Source of the DNA: Lojkania enalia
Lineage: Eukaryota; Ascomycota; Dothideomycetes; Pleosporales
Length of the DNA: 64,000 nt
Assembly (NCBI GenBank): GCA_010094045.1
Contig: ML986695.1
Location: 1 to 64,000 of the forward strand
Direction of reading: 5' to 3'
Below the pieces are notes generated by a model. The model was given only the letters and a program-made list of their open reading frames with translations, did no database searches and had not been told where the DNA came from. Below are positions 11,063 through 23,361 of this stretch, piece by piece. The translations under genes and the position numbers were made by a program. The first letter of the stretch is position 1; each line of letters starts with the position of its first letter.

Positions 11063-11694
11063 TTTGAATTGCTAAGATATCTAGGGAGTCATATGCATGA
11101 TTAAATAGAATTACAAGACCGAGAAATTATATTGCCAAATGATCAAGCTGAACGTCACAACAGTGTATACTTTTTCGGATTCGTGCGGCGGAAAGTTTGT
11201 CCGCACCGAATCTTGGCACAGCCCCGGGTTCTTCAATGCCCTTTCAATTCCAGAGTAACCTTGGAACTTCACAGCTCACCATCCCAAAATCCGAGCAAGG
11301 AAATTAAAAGTAGCTATGTAGGGAAACAAGTGAGTGTATTTGATCAAGTACCTGGCGAAATCTCATAGCATTCATATACATAAGGCGATGCAATATACGG
11401 TAAAAACAAGAGCAGAACCCATGCTGGGACGGTCGGAATAGCAGCAAACAGAAATCCAAACATCCGCCCATATCGGCATGGCAAACATAGCAAATGTGGT
11501 AAATGTGGCTAGCATGGCTCCAGCCACCCAAGAAATGCGCCATATAATGCATCTAGTATATACAACGCCAAAGTCAAAGTTCCAAATCCAATCGAAAATC
11601 GACAGATACGAAACCAGAAACCCTATTACAAGCAATATTTACGCAAGGAAAGTCAACTGCAACCTGCATCTGAGCCTTTCTCCTATCCCCACCC
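11063..11694. other. Intergenic between two minus-strand genes
   Basis: No supported gene. Upstream of the tRNase Z unit and downstream of the Ser/Arg-rich hypothetical. Confidence 0.5.
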
Positions 11695-12611
11695 CTAAAA
11701 AACCCCCATTGACCCTCTCCTTGGCGGCGGTACACTACCACCAGTACCAGTGCTAACTTCTCCCGGTGTCTCTCCGGGGGTTCCGTCTCTACTCCCATCA
11801 CTTTCCTCTTTTGGAACCTCGAGATGCGAGCGCTTCAAAGCCAATTCGAGGTCCTCAGGGGCGAAGGGTTTGTCAGACTTGTGAGAGAGGGAGCGACGGG
11901 TCCGGTCGGATGTTGCCGGGCGGGAATGGGATGCAGAGAGGGAGCGGCGATAGGATGAAGGGGGTCGATTGGATGGGGAGTGGGGGTCTTGGGTTGCAGA
12001 GCGGGAGAGACCAACTAGGAGACTATTAGCGGAGGTTTGTGAATCAGGGGATTCGGTGAATGGCTTTTGAGGCAAGCGGAGTAGGGGTTCTACATTAGGT
12101 AGGGGCTTGAAAGCTAAAATGCAGGTACACAGCGAGGTGTGGAAGCAAATAACATACCATTCGTGACATCGCCTTCCTCATCACTCCCCTCCCTCAACTG
12201 ATTGGCCTTGCGCTCCTCCACCTCTTCGTCGTCGATAACACTCCCTCCAATTCCGCTATCAACACCAACGTCCTTTGAACTTGCCCGCCGCATGCTCCGG
12301 CCGCCAATGCTCTTCCGCCCGACGGTTGTGTAGCTGTTTTTCCGACTCGGCATACGACTTCCCATGGGCGAGTATACGCTCTGGTCACTCTTTCGTCGCC
12401 AGGCTTTGGCCCAACTAAAGGCCTCGAGATGGGCTTTGTGCTCCGGATTCACAGGCCGGCGGTACTTGAGCGGCGGCATTTTCTCGCCCGGCTGGTAATG
12501 GATGCTGTCTCGCTTGCCCGTCGATTTCGAGCCTTTAGAGGTCCTGCTGAAGGATTCATCGTCCTGCGAGCCGCGGGTGAAGGCCCGGCGGAGGCGTGTT
12601 CGCAGCGGCAT
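11695..12611 (-). CDS. Hypothetical Ser/Arg-rich protein
   Basis: Exons 12158-12611 and 11695-12113, intron 44 bp (GTATGT..TTTTAG), 290 residues. The start MPLRTRLRRAFTRGS is strongly basic. A better ordered stretch YQPGEKMPPLKYRRPVNP with an aromatic SWAKAWRRK follows near residues 40-75. The remainder is disordered: Ser/Arg clusters (RMPSRKNS, SIGGRSMRRASS), an acidic patch and a Ser/Pro/Thr tail ending RRGSMGVF. The many R-x-x-S sites suggest basophilic kinase phosphorylation. No family recognised. The exon join is supported because the second frame continues open upstream of its first Met across the acceptor. Confidence 0.7.
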
Positions 12612-14375
12612 CGTGAGGGGCAGGCGGAGGGTGTAGTGGTGAGGATGGTGGTTGGGGTATTTTCGGGCGGATGGGCTTTCCGGGGGAATTGCTGCTCAAT
12701 TCTCAAGCTTCAGGAGGGCGGGAGTGAGGGGTGGCTATAAAGAGCGGGTTTGCGGAGGTTCCCAGTGGAGTTGTGGGTCGGAGCTGGCGCTGTGACCTTG
12801 TATGTGTCGGTGTGCTTGCTGGTTACTTGTCTTGTCTTCGGCGGCGACCAGGGCGACGCTCGGAGTTTAGAGGCAGTATGGCGGGGGAAGGGATGCGCGC
12901 TGGGGTTATATTGAGCGTGCGCGAAGGAATGTCAGGCGCTCAATGGGGGAGGTGGTCGTGCTCTGATGGTGTTCGTGGGTTGTTTGTCGCGTCTTGTCAA
13001 TGTGAGAGAGAACCAGCCCTCCGCCATCCGAAGCCGCACTGTGGTCTTTTCTGGACTTTCCGATCTGGGCCTGCGAGGTACGCGAACGAAGAGCGCGGCC
13101 TGAGTAATGACAGCGCCGCTGCACATTGACGTTAGCCTGACACTAGGCTCGGCCGTGGTTGAGCGAAATGTGCCGCCTAGGCCGGAATGCGGCGGAGAGC
13201 TAGACGCCTTAGAGGCATGATAGCCGCGCGCTGCGACGTGCGGGTTGCCGTTTTGCGCCTTTGCCATCGCCATGCCCGCGCCATTTTCTTTCGCCGCGAA
13301 ACGACTGGGCTGACGCCGGGCCGGGCGGCATTTCGGAGGGTTGGTCGGACGGGGTGGGAGAGTGCAAAGGGGAGCAGGTGAGGCTATACCAAACGCTCAG
13401 TATAAGTGAGGGCACGGCGCCCAGGGTCAGAGTAGCCAGCCATCTGGTCTGCCCCCAGAGGCGTCTTCAGCCTGAGCAGAGGCGGTCCCGAGGACGCGGC
13501 GAGCTTGTCCAACGTTGGTTAGACGCTCGTTCGAGGACTCCAAGACTCCAGGGCTCCAAGGCTACGTCACGTGTATGTTCGCATAGTTATGGATGTATCC
13601 TTCATGTTGTTGATACCTTCCAATTCACTACGGAGTACCACTTTAGTAACCGTGATAAGCTTCACCTAGACCGCCGAGCAGCCACGGCCGTCTTAGATGC
13701 ACTATAGTCGTCCAGGTATTATGCTGTACTTGGTGGCTGTGTCATGCGCCGTCGAACTTGTGGGGTAGCCCGTCGATCAGAGCATCGACGTCATCAATTG
13801 GCCTCGCTGTTCCCGCTTGCACCACTATTCGCCTTCTGCAGCCCGGGTCCAACGCCGCTGCCCTGCTTGGATAATTCGGCCATTGTCGCCCAGCATGCAG
13901 CAATTGGCTCGCAAGATCGCGGTCGCCGCCATAGGGCTCACGTCGACGATTGCTTCTGATCATCATAAATAGCCCCATGGATCGCGCTGTCGAGGGTCGT
14001 CAGCCTCCGAGGTTCTGCAGCTCTGGGGGTCCTTTCGAGCCACGAATTGCATGATCACCACGGCTAGCAAAGCTCGATTCCGCTTGCTGCAATCGAATTG
14101 GCCTGGAACAATCGTAGTCCAAAGGGCGCTTTCCCGTTTAGACCGCAGGGAGGCTTTGTGACGTCCCTCATTGGTCCCCAATTAGAACGCGCGGACGCCT
14201 GTGGAACCACCCGCGTATGAGGTCATTACATGATGCGCTCTTGCCGTGGTTATATTTCAGCTTCAACACCTTCCCATTCCTTGCCCCCACTTTGCTTTGA
14301 CTTGAAGCAACGCTTCGATACCATCCCTAGTTCCTGACTGCGGGATTCGGCCCTGTCGAGCGAGTCGGCACCGTC
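12612..14375. other. Long GC-rich intergenic region between divergent genes
   Basis: About 1.75 kb separates the divergent starts of the Ser/Arg-rich hypothetical and the glycine-zipper protein. Open frames here lie in GC-rich DNA and show no family features. Likely regulatory. A TATA-like ggttatattt lies about 125 bp before the start at 14376. Confidence 0.5.
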
Positions 14376-17300
14376 ATGGAGAAGATTAAGAACGTACTGT
14401 AAGAACTTGCCATGGCCCCGGCTCAACTAAAATCGATGTCTAACTCCATGATAGCTCACACGGCTCACGGAAGAGCACGGAAGCATCCCACGGCGAAGCA
14501 GAACCGTCACCTGTTGGCCAAGGTCATCACCAAACGACGGAAAGACTCCACGATAAAGGCGCGGACGACGCGTAAGGCTCTATATTGTATCTATCTTGAC
14601 ATATGCCAACCTTGTCAGATACCACCCTATCTATGATCAATTCACTGGAGCACCTCAGTCTGAGCAGCCCGTGAAAAATCCAGGCCAGACACCCCATTTC
14701 TCAAACAGCCCGAATACAAGGCATAATCAGCCAAGCAATACAGACAGCTCTGCTTATACAGACAAAAGAGAATCGAATACTGGGTCGAGCCAGCGTCCCA
14801 GCGCTACATCCAACCGGCCATTCCCCAAGGATAGCACTAGCGATGCAAGTATCAAATCTGGTGTTATGGGCTTTCCACAAGGCGAGAGCGACAACCATGC
14901 TGCATTAGCAGGCAAAGTCGCCAACCCGAATCTAGACAGCTCCCAAGCTCTGAAATCTGGAAGCCCTGTTGATCGGAATGCTACTAAGTAGGTTTTCCAT
15001 TTATATTAGAGAATTTATTATTTTTTTCATCTTTTCAATTGTTGCACAATTAGGGGAATATGCTCTAACTAGATACTTAGCGAGCAAGACCGGTGGTCTA
15101 ATCCAGGAAGAGACACAACTCTAGGGGCCGGCATAGCTGATGTTGCCGGCTTGACAGCCCATGAGCTTACCGATCGGCGCAAGGACAAAGGTTCGGCTCA
15201 ATCTGAGGCATCCAGTGTGTACTCAACCGACACTGCAACCGGGAGGATCGTGGGGCGGTCTTATGATCCGCCTCACGACAATATATCGGAACCGCACTAT
15301 AAACAAGCAAATCATGAGCCCGATGTCACTACAGATGCCGATCGATCATTTCCTCTGGCTGGCAGCATCACCTCGAGGAAGCCTACAGAAAAAGCGCCCG
15401 CGATACAGCACCCTCCAAGAACTAGCGAAAGAGAGCCAGGAACAAAGGACAAAGATGTGGGTGTAAGTGATGGCCGTGAGGCCCTTGCCGAGGCGGCCGG
15501 GACAGCTACAGCCTTCTCAGCAATTGGTCGTCCTCAAAATGAGAGTGGGCATGAACATGAGCATGGAGGCGATGGCCATAGCTACGATGGACAACATTAT
15601 ACTAATCAGAACACGCCCTCATCATCCCAACCAATATTCACTGAAGGCCCCCATGTAACGGACACAGCAAATAGGACGGACTCTCGCCTCCATATTCCTG
15701 GAGAATTTCCGTCTCCAACTCCTGTTGAAGAGTCCTCCTACCCAGGCTTCGGTCAAACGACAGAAGCGCCAACCACTTCTAGTGGTCTCAATAATCTCAG
15801 CGGGCAGGCGGATGAAGCACTCGAGGAACAACCTCCTAAACAGACCTCTGCACATTACTATGGCCGCGATGCCGCGCTTGCAGGTGGCATCGGAACCGCT
15901 GGCTTTGGGGCATACGAAGCTGGACGACACCATCAGCGTGAGCCTACAGAGATTACCGGAGAGCCAATGACCTCAGAAGCAAGCCCTTACAGCGCAAAGA
16001 AACTTGATCCTCGTGTCGACTCGAAGACTCGTAGCCTCGACCAGCAACAATTCGACCCGAGCGCGCCAACAGCATCGTCTCCTCATGGCCACTTAGATGA
16101 TAAAGACATTGTACAACAAACCACAAGTTCTCAACACGAGGGACTTGAAACAGGTGAGCCTGAAAATCATTGCAGCCGCAATGCCGCACTTGTAGGAACT
16201 GAAGCCGTCGCGGCCGGAAGTTTGTATGCGGCCCGCCAGCATGAAGATAAGCCAGATTCTGGCCCAGCTTCCGGTACAATTGGCCCCCACAAGAGCAACA
16301 TTGCTAATGTGCTTGATCCACGTGCCCAACCAGACCCAGCTCTACAAAAATACCACGAAGCAGGCCCGAAGCCTAAAGATCCTGCGACTGGAACCGTTGG
16401 CCCCCACAAGAGCAACATCGCAAATATGGTCGATCCAAGAGTGCAACCACAGCCTGAGAAACAAAAGGGTCATACCACGACGGGCCCCCATGAGTCTGAC
16501 ACTCTCAACCGCCTTGATCCACGCATAGACGCACGCTCCCAGCCTGAGAGCAAACATCACTATGGTCGGGACACCGCAATCACAGGAAGCATGGGAGCCG
16601 CCGCGTACGGGGCGTATGAAGCATCGAAACGCCCTTCCAACCAAGCACCCCGCAATCTATTAGAGACGGGGAAGGCGTACGACGAGAATCCAGTCACTCA
16701 ACCCACGGCCTCAATGAATAATCAGCGCTATGATCCGACAGCCCCTGGCGCTCATGATCCTAGTCAGTATTCCCAGCACCATTATGGGACGGATGCTGCG
16801 ATTGTACGGGGTGCAGGAGCAGTTGGTGTAGGGGCTTATGCTGTTTCTCGGCAGAATGATGGCGCGAGTAATGGTCAGGGATTTGAGAAGCTGCCAACCA
16901 CCTACCAGCCTTATACCCACCAACGCTATGACTCCGTACAAGACCCGCAGAAACACGATAGGCGCGATACAGTGGCAATGGCGAGTGCCGAATATCAATC
17001 CTGGAAGCATGAAGCGGAGAAGGCGGAAGAAGACCCTCTCGTGCAGCAGCAAGCTCATGCCAGGGAAATAAAAACCCAGCGTAAAGTAGAGCAAAAAGAA
17101 TTTCAGCACCAGCAAAAAGAAGAGCAAAAAGCGTTTGACAAGATGCAGAAAGAGGCTAAAAAACAAAGAGCGATGATAGAGAAAGAAATGGCAAAGGAAG
17201 AAGAGCGGCAGCGTAAGGCAGCAGAGAGAGCAGATAAAGACGAGGAGGGGAAGGAGAAAAAACATTATCTCTTGTCCTTTTTACACCGCGACAAAAAGGA

Positions 17301-17595
17301 CAAGAAAGATAGAGATCAAGATGAAATGAGCGAGTCGTCGAGTCCGAGCCGCGAAGAACAAGAGCATGAGCAGTCGCCGACTACTCCTCGGTCTCAGGCT
17401 TCGGCTTCGGCCTCACCCCCACTATCCCGTGAGGAGGATACGGGGAGTGAGGGCTTGGATCGGAAGGGTAGGAATAAATTGAGGAAGAGTCCGCCGAGAG
17501 GGCATCCGGCGAGGGAAGCAATGGAGAGAGCGAAGTATGGGGAGGGGGCGGAAGATGAACATTGGGGGACTGATGGGCGGATTGGAGGTGAGTAG
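14376..17595 (+). CDS. Large glycine-zipper / LEA-like repeat protein
   Basis: Four exons (14376-14398, 14455-14571, 14619-14987, 15081-17595) give 1007 residues starting MEKIKNVL. The frame is continuous across three introns of 56, 47 and 93 bp, the last with a CTAAC branch site. Two repeat types alternate. Four glycine-zipper units resemble HHYGRDAALAGGIG (near residues 428, 530, 661, 736). Three units are of the form GPHKSNIANxxDPR (near 566, 606, 636). A Lys/Glu/Gln coiled-coil stretch follows (about 806-920), then a basic KKDKKDRD segment and a Ser-rich tail. The composition resembles fungal hydrophilic stress proteins that combine LEA-like text with small hydrophobic glycine zippers. 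The function is unknown; membrane or organelle association under desiccation is only an inference. Confidence 0.8.
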
Positions 17596-18099
17596 TAGAG
17601 GTGTAGTGTGGATATGAAAGGGAGGTTTCATTACTGGATACCTTATGTGTTTTCCATGACGTATATGTTTTTAGTGGGTTTGGTATGTATGATAGGACAA
17701 GCATGATGAGATAATGATACAGTAATAACGTTTTTTTAGATTGTTTTCGTTTGGGGTATATGTCTAACCGCGGCGATAATTTTCGGTCTCTTTTAAAATT
17801 ATTTTCATATATTGGTATTTATTCCATTGTTGCATTCAGTCTTCTTCGAAACTTGTAGAGAAGCGCTCCGGCTTCGTTCGCCGTTTGATGCCATGTCATA
17901 ACGCGTATAGCGATCCAATCTCCATTGACGCCACCGAATCGTCCTGTCCCGTCTCGCTCAGGCTAGCCCATTTCGGCCGGGCCCACGACGACCGCTCTTC
18001 CTAACAAACCAACCACCCACATCCCCTCTCCTTCGCATTTACAATGTATCTGTTCCCCAGGATCGTTGCAATTGGATGTCGATGTAGTGTTATTCATGC
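17596..18099. other. Convergent 3' region
   Basis: Between the 3' ends of the glycine-zipper gene and LSM7. No gene seen. Confidence 0.5.
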
Positions 18100-18595
18100 T
18101 CATTCATCCTCTTGGAGAAAAGGATTTGCAATCTCCTCGCTACCATCGACGGGGGAGATGACGACGAGCAACGTGCCGCGGGCAACGATGAGGCCGAGTT
18201 TGCGGTGGCGGACTGTTCCTTGATCATCTGTCATACTCTGATTAGCGAGTAGTTTAGAGGTAATATGTGCGCGTGTACGCGGCGGTAATCAACAAGCATG
18301 AATAAATAAGTAGTAGAACCAAGCGTCAAAACATACCGCTCATAGCCTCTCTAACCTCATCAAGCACCAAATTCATCAGCTGATCGTACCCCTTGAGCGT
18401 GCCGATGACCTCACGGCCCCCGCTAAACTTAACGTTGATGCGCTTGTCCATGTACTTGCTAAGGTCGAGGATATTTTCTTTCTTAGGGCGCTCGGCGGTG
18501 GTAGTAGTTTGGTGGGTGCCCCGGCCACCGCGGGTGCTGCCTCGGGTGGTGCCGCGATCGGCGCGTCCGCGGAAGGCGCCGCGTTCGGAGGACAT
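18100..18595 (-). CDS. LSM7: U6 snRNA-associated Sm-like protein LSm7
   Basis: Exons 18337-18595 and 18100-18227, intron 109 bp (GTATGT..ACAG), 128 residues. An Arg/Gly-rich head (RGRADRGTTRGSTRGGRG) precedes the Sm fold. Sm1 has ILDLSKYMDKRINVKFSGGR followed by GTLKGYDQLMNLVLDE (about 41-80). Sm2 in exon 2 has RKLGLIVARGTLLVVISP. LSm7 is one ring subunit of LSm1-7 (cytoplasmic mRNA decay) and LSm2-8 (U6 snRNA stability). The acceptor was chosen because the alternative upstream AG gives an early stop. The RG-rich head is longer than in yeast. Confidence 0.93.
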
Positions 18596-20426
18596 TGCAG
18601 GAGTTTTGTGAAGGTGGTGCCCGGAGGAGTTTGCAAGGTGGGCTTCGATGGGGGGTTGAGAATTCGTTCACGGTCTGGGAGTATGTGAGGTGAGGTAGGG
18701 CAGAGTGAGGCAATTGAGAGCAAAAAGCGCTTTCGGCCTACGGATAAATGGCAGTGTGCGTGCCGGTATATGGCTGTGGGTTTCGGTGGTGAGAAGCTTC
18801 GGCGGAGTAAATGTTACAAGCTCGAGCTTCCAAGGTTCATATACGTGGTCCGTGCTCTCTTGGTAGCCCTCGCTCCGCTGATCAGTTAAGTGTCACGTGC
18901 GTGGCGTGCGTTCGGCTTACGTTAGCGGGGGTGGAAAAGTGTGTAGCCACATGTAGCGCTCCGATCCCGCCGAGGCGCACAGGCAGCTCCGCGACCCGTT
19001 TCCGCTTCTGGTTGGCGCGGCGGGTCGGGGGCGGTGGGGGTGCGCGGATTACATGGTTTTTTGGTCGAGGCCGGGAGGAACGCGCAGATGGGGGTTGACT
19101 ACTCCAGACTGTTGAGGCGGCTCGATGGGTATTGGCGGACTGGGAGGACTATTGAGGATGTGTTTTTTTCTTTTTCTTTGTGTTGTAATAGGGCCAGATG
19201 CTGGGCGGTTGACGGTTCAGCATGGTACCCATACACCAAGGGAAGGTGCGACGGATGGATGCTTCCTTCGTTGTCCGTCTTTTGTATACATACGGTCGCC
19301 GGGTAAGCTGGCTGGGCAGGTAATTAGACCGGCCTTTTCAGCTACGGACCGGGCCCTTGGTGAATGAGGAATAGGAGCTTCCATCATTAATTCGCTGATT
19401 GATTGCTGACCTCCGTTGTTTGCCAGGCTGGCTACTCCCCCTCCTTGGCCCTTACTCGAGTTATTTCCGCGGCAGGCGGGAGTAAGTACATTCAGTGCAT
19501 CCGTCCGGCCACTCCAACACACCCCGCCGCCGCCACACGCCTCCATAGTTTCATCCTGCCTCGATTCTCGACCGCCGACTGCCGTTCTGGTCGCCCCCAG
19601 ACCTGCACCCGCTCTCGTTCAGTTGTCAGAGTGTGTGTGCGCCTTGTCATTTACTTTCGAGGGCGAGAGTGAGTGCTGCAGGCTCATCCTCCATCCTCCC
19701 CGTGCGCCTGCGCTGTCCTTGGACCGCAGCCCACGGCGCGCCAGCAGCCGTGCGTCTTGCCACGGTCGGGTCGCGGTCGGGTCTATGTTGATTGGCTGCG
19801 GGCATAGCACCCTCCGCCCTCGCAGCTTAAGTCTCTTGTTCCCGTCGTCGCCCACCACCCACGCCCTGCTTCACACCTTGCAGCCAGCTGCTGTGCTTTG
19901 CCGGCTCCCTCGCGCGCTGTCTCCCTACTATCCTAGTCCTATCTACTATACTCCCACCTGCTCCTCGCTTCTACTGCTACTTTTACCGTTCTTTGCTCTC
20001 TTCTATTAGTACTGCCCGCCTGCCCCCGCCCGCCCGCCGTGGCCCGACATCTCCCCGACAGGTCTCCATACTACTTCCGCTCCTACTCGACTCCTCTGCG
20101 CATCACATCGCATCGCATTCTCCGTTGCGTCATGGTCATGGTCATGGCGCCGTGGTAGCCGCTCCCAGCTCCAGCTCCCCAGTGTGTGCGTGCTGGCGTT
20201 GGCCGCTGCGCTTGCTTGCTGCTAGGCCTGTTGGACGCGCGGATTTTCCGCCGTCTCCGCTTAACCGTCCACCCTCTTCTTCCTGCACCCAGTCCAAGTC
20301 CAGTCCCCCCGTCGACTAGTCCCTGCGCTGCGCTGCCCTGCTCTGCCCTGCTCTGCCGTCTCCGACCCTTCTCCTCATCCAGCCGTCTATAAGGGCCCTG
20401 GAGTCGCCCCCTGCGAGCGCACGACC
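18596..20426. other. Divergent promoter region with pyrimidine-rich leader
   Basis: About 1.8 kb between the divergent starts of LSM7 and the Zn2Cys6 regulator. The last kilobase (about 19.4-20.4 kb) is strongly C+T rich on the plus strand, typical of a long fungal 5' leader or core promoter. Open frames there (for example 19416-20009) reflect composition. cgtcacgtg/cacgtg-like text occurs near 18892. Confidence 0.5.
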
Positions 20427-22416
20427 ATGTCCACCACAGACACCCAGACGAGCGAGCACTTCGCCATGAATCCGACGCCGCACCCGCCCCCCGCGACCAG
20501 CGACCTCAAGCGCAAGCGGAGCCCGTCGCACGAGGCATTGCATCCCGGCGCCGCGCCACTCCAAAAGGCCGCCAAGACACACAACCACCTACAAATTAAT
20601 TATCTCGCAAGGCAGTGCGAGGACGACCTACCGCTCATCACTAATGATGATACCCTGCCCAACATCCTGTCGCTGCTCAGCGACTACCAAGGCGTGCTCG
20701 ACCGCCACGAGAGCATGGCCTGCAACCTCGGCGCTCGCCCGCTAGGCCCCATCCTCATCAAGCGCTTCGAGAGGCTGTTTGATGGACCACCGCGGGTGCT
20801 CAAGAGCCATGGGAAGGATGGGACCACCGTGACGTGGTTGGACGTTGTCGAGTTTGCGCGCAACAAACCGGAGCAATTCCAGCTGGGCCAGATGAGCGAG
20901 GGCGTGCGGGTCTGCCAGTTCTACACCAAGCAGTGCAGGGTGCAGATATCAGAGGAGGACTTCGTGCTCATCTCGTCGGGGATTCCCCAGAAGATGATCC
21001 CGCCGCAGCCCATTATCGAGGACGAGGAAAAGGAGCTGGGCACACTGGAGATTCTGGAGCGCAACCTTGGCCAAATCTGCCAATTGGCCGATCAAGGTGA
21101 GTTACATCACCCGCACAGTTCAACACAGGTTCAATTGGCGATCGCATGTCCGCACTACGCTCTCTCTAATGCTTCCCCCTTATGCTGAGTCAGCCTTTGT
21201 CAGAGGGCCGTTCGGGAGGGGGTGCGCAGTCAAATTACGATTCGTGTTGCTCAAGCGCATCTCTTGATTTATTTGACCAAGCAAACTAACCCTTAGAATA
21301 GTGGCTGCACGCACACGTCAGCTCAACCACCGACTAAAGGGCCGCAAGCAAGCCATCCTCGATAGGAGAGCAACGGCGAGTCCCGCACCGCCTGTCGTCC
21401 GCCCATCAAGCCCCTCCAACGTTGCCCTCATGAACGGCGGTCCCCAAACATCCGGGGTGGCCATCCCAAATATTCCTCAGTCATCGCAATCCTCTCCTGG
21501 CGGTTTCGTTGCCGTCAATTCCCGCCCACATACCGACCAGAACGGAAATGGCGCTTCGCAAAACACGCGCCATGACCTGATGTCAAAATTTCATACACTG
21601 AATGACCGGCGCGCATCGTCACAGCCGACCAATGGGTCCGCTGATGGCAGGCGTCCTTCACTCGGTCCTCACAATCCCATACACCCAAGTGCACCACTTG
21701 GGGGCGTTGCTAAACCCCACAGCAAGCCCAGCGACCCCATGTCGAATCTCTCACGGCCACCGCCTTATTCAGACTCTGAGCTCCACAACATGATGAATTC
21801 TCCCGTCCCGATCCCAAACACACCCTCCAGTTTACTCCCCGCCTCAAGCCAACGTAGCAATCAGCCACAGGAGAAAGATGATGGCGGCCCGTTCAAGGCA
21901 GAGATGGTGCACAGAATGGAAAGTCTCGCGAAAGGAGAGCGCATTCTTCCTCCGTGCGACCGGTGTCGAAGGCTCCATATGGACTGCCTCAAAAACCTAA
22001 CAGCCTGCAGAGGCTGCACCAAGAAGCATGCAAAATGCTCGTGGAAGGAAGTCCGAGAAAACGAACTGCGCGGCAATTACACTCATCACATCGCATTAGG
22101 CGGTGGTATTCACAGCGAGGGCGAAGACATCGAATCCCGCGAGCGCGCAAGCACGGGCTCGCCGAGCGTGACAACTGCCCTGAGCCCGACACGGCAGGGT
22201 CCCACGCCGACGCCAAATGCAAATTCCAATTCCAATTCAAATCTGACGGCTGCGAGCCAGCATGGATACGGACATGATGCTAGAGTGTTGGCGACGCGGG
22301 CGAGTCCGCCGCACGGCGTTGGTATGGAGGAGAGGGATCACGGGGTTGAGGCACAGTTGCAGGAGGCGGCGAAGTCAAGCCTCGCGCATTCGAGTGCGAG
22401 GATGGGCGTTGCGTAA
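20427..22416 (+). CDS. Zn(II)2Cys6 regulator with C-terminal zinc cluster
   Basis: Exons 20427-21096 and 21302-22416, intron 205 bp (GTGAGT..AATAG), 594 residues. Residues about 55-225 form a conserved-looking helical domain (INYLARQCEDDLPLITNDD, then GPILIKRFERLFDGPP). A disordered Ser/Pro/Asn middle follows. The DNA-binding cluster is near residue 445: CDRCRRLHMDC, then CRGCTKKHAKC, spacing C-x2-C-x6-C-x6-C-x2-C-x6-C. The C-terminal position is unusual, since most fungal binuclear clusters are N-terminal. No fungal-specific transcription factor middle domain is visible. A nuclear regulator is likely; target genes are unknown. The ATG at 20427 has a good context and opens a compositionally normal frame. 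Confidence 0.85.
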
Positions 22417-23361
22417 CGGTAAAGAGCTGAAGGTGGATAGTTTCTTGCGGTGACACCATTTTTGTATGGATTTCGTGTATTCGGCGTTGAGGGATTTTGC
22501 GCCCGGTTGGGTTTGGATGGGCGCTGGGACTGCGTACAGATATCCTCCTTGGGCGGGTGCTCGTGACTCTAGCGCTTCTGGTGTTGGAGTATGATTCTGA
22601 TTTGGTTGCTTTTTCTATGCGCGAAGAGGGGATGTGGACAGGGGATAGAGGGAGACTGAGGGGATGAGAAGCGGACAGAAGGAAAGGGTGAGAGGATGAC
22701 GGAAAGGATTCATCTTTCAGTGTTTATATTTGACATCAATGTTGAATTAAGTGCATTTTAACGTACTGCTTTTTATTTTTTTGGGGAGGGGGGGTTTGGG
22801 GACTAGAAAGTTCGAAATAGCTGTCCTACCAGGATATTGGAATAGGCTCGCACTCGCGAATAGTCTTCGACTAGGCGTGGCGGTGCGTGGAGGCGCATGA
22901 TGTACGCACGGACGTGGAGTGTGTAGGGCGCAGGCAACTGAACACTTAATACCGCTTCAGCCGCAGTATACCTGGCTCTCGACTTTTCCACGACACACTG
23001 CCGTTCGCTTTGGGCCAAAGATCGTGATTCGCGCGCGACTGCCATTCGTTTTCTTATTTTACCTATTTCTTTATCTCTCTATTTATTTTATTTAAAAAAA
23101 TTTTTTTTTCTTATACACGCAGCGAGAGCACCACTAGGTTAGGTTGAGACTAGAAGAGCTTGGAGTAGCGGAAGTTTTGGGAACAATTTGGTCGGGAGAC
23201 ACAAGGGTGAGAGTTGTTATACAGCGCGGTTCATTTTTATATGCCCGACTAACCCTCCTCGAGACTTTCCCACAGAGCGAAAAGAATCGGCAAAACAATC
23301 CAGTCCTGCACGTGCATATCAGAGGGCAACCCATTCGGATCTCCCGTACCACACATCCACC
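22417..23361. other. Intergenic between two plus-strand genes
   Basis: No gene seen. Contains T-rich and A-rich runs (about 22770-22790 and 23085-23110). Confidence 0.5.

Noticed and set aside
12731..13707. Several overlapping open frames of 70-150 codons on both strands
   Set aside because: GC-rich DNA opens frames by chance; none has recognisable domains or intron-joined partners.
16711..17265. 184-codon minus-strand frame rich in Phe/Leu that looks like a membrane protein
   Set aside because: It is the complement of the Lys/Glu-rich coiled coil of the glycine-zipper gene; antisense of AAG/GAA codons reads as Phe/Leu/Ser.
19416..20009. 197-codon plus-strand frame
   Set aside because: Located in a C+T-rich leader, with Leu/Ser/Pro text produced by composition; no motif and no coding continuity.
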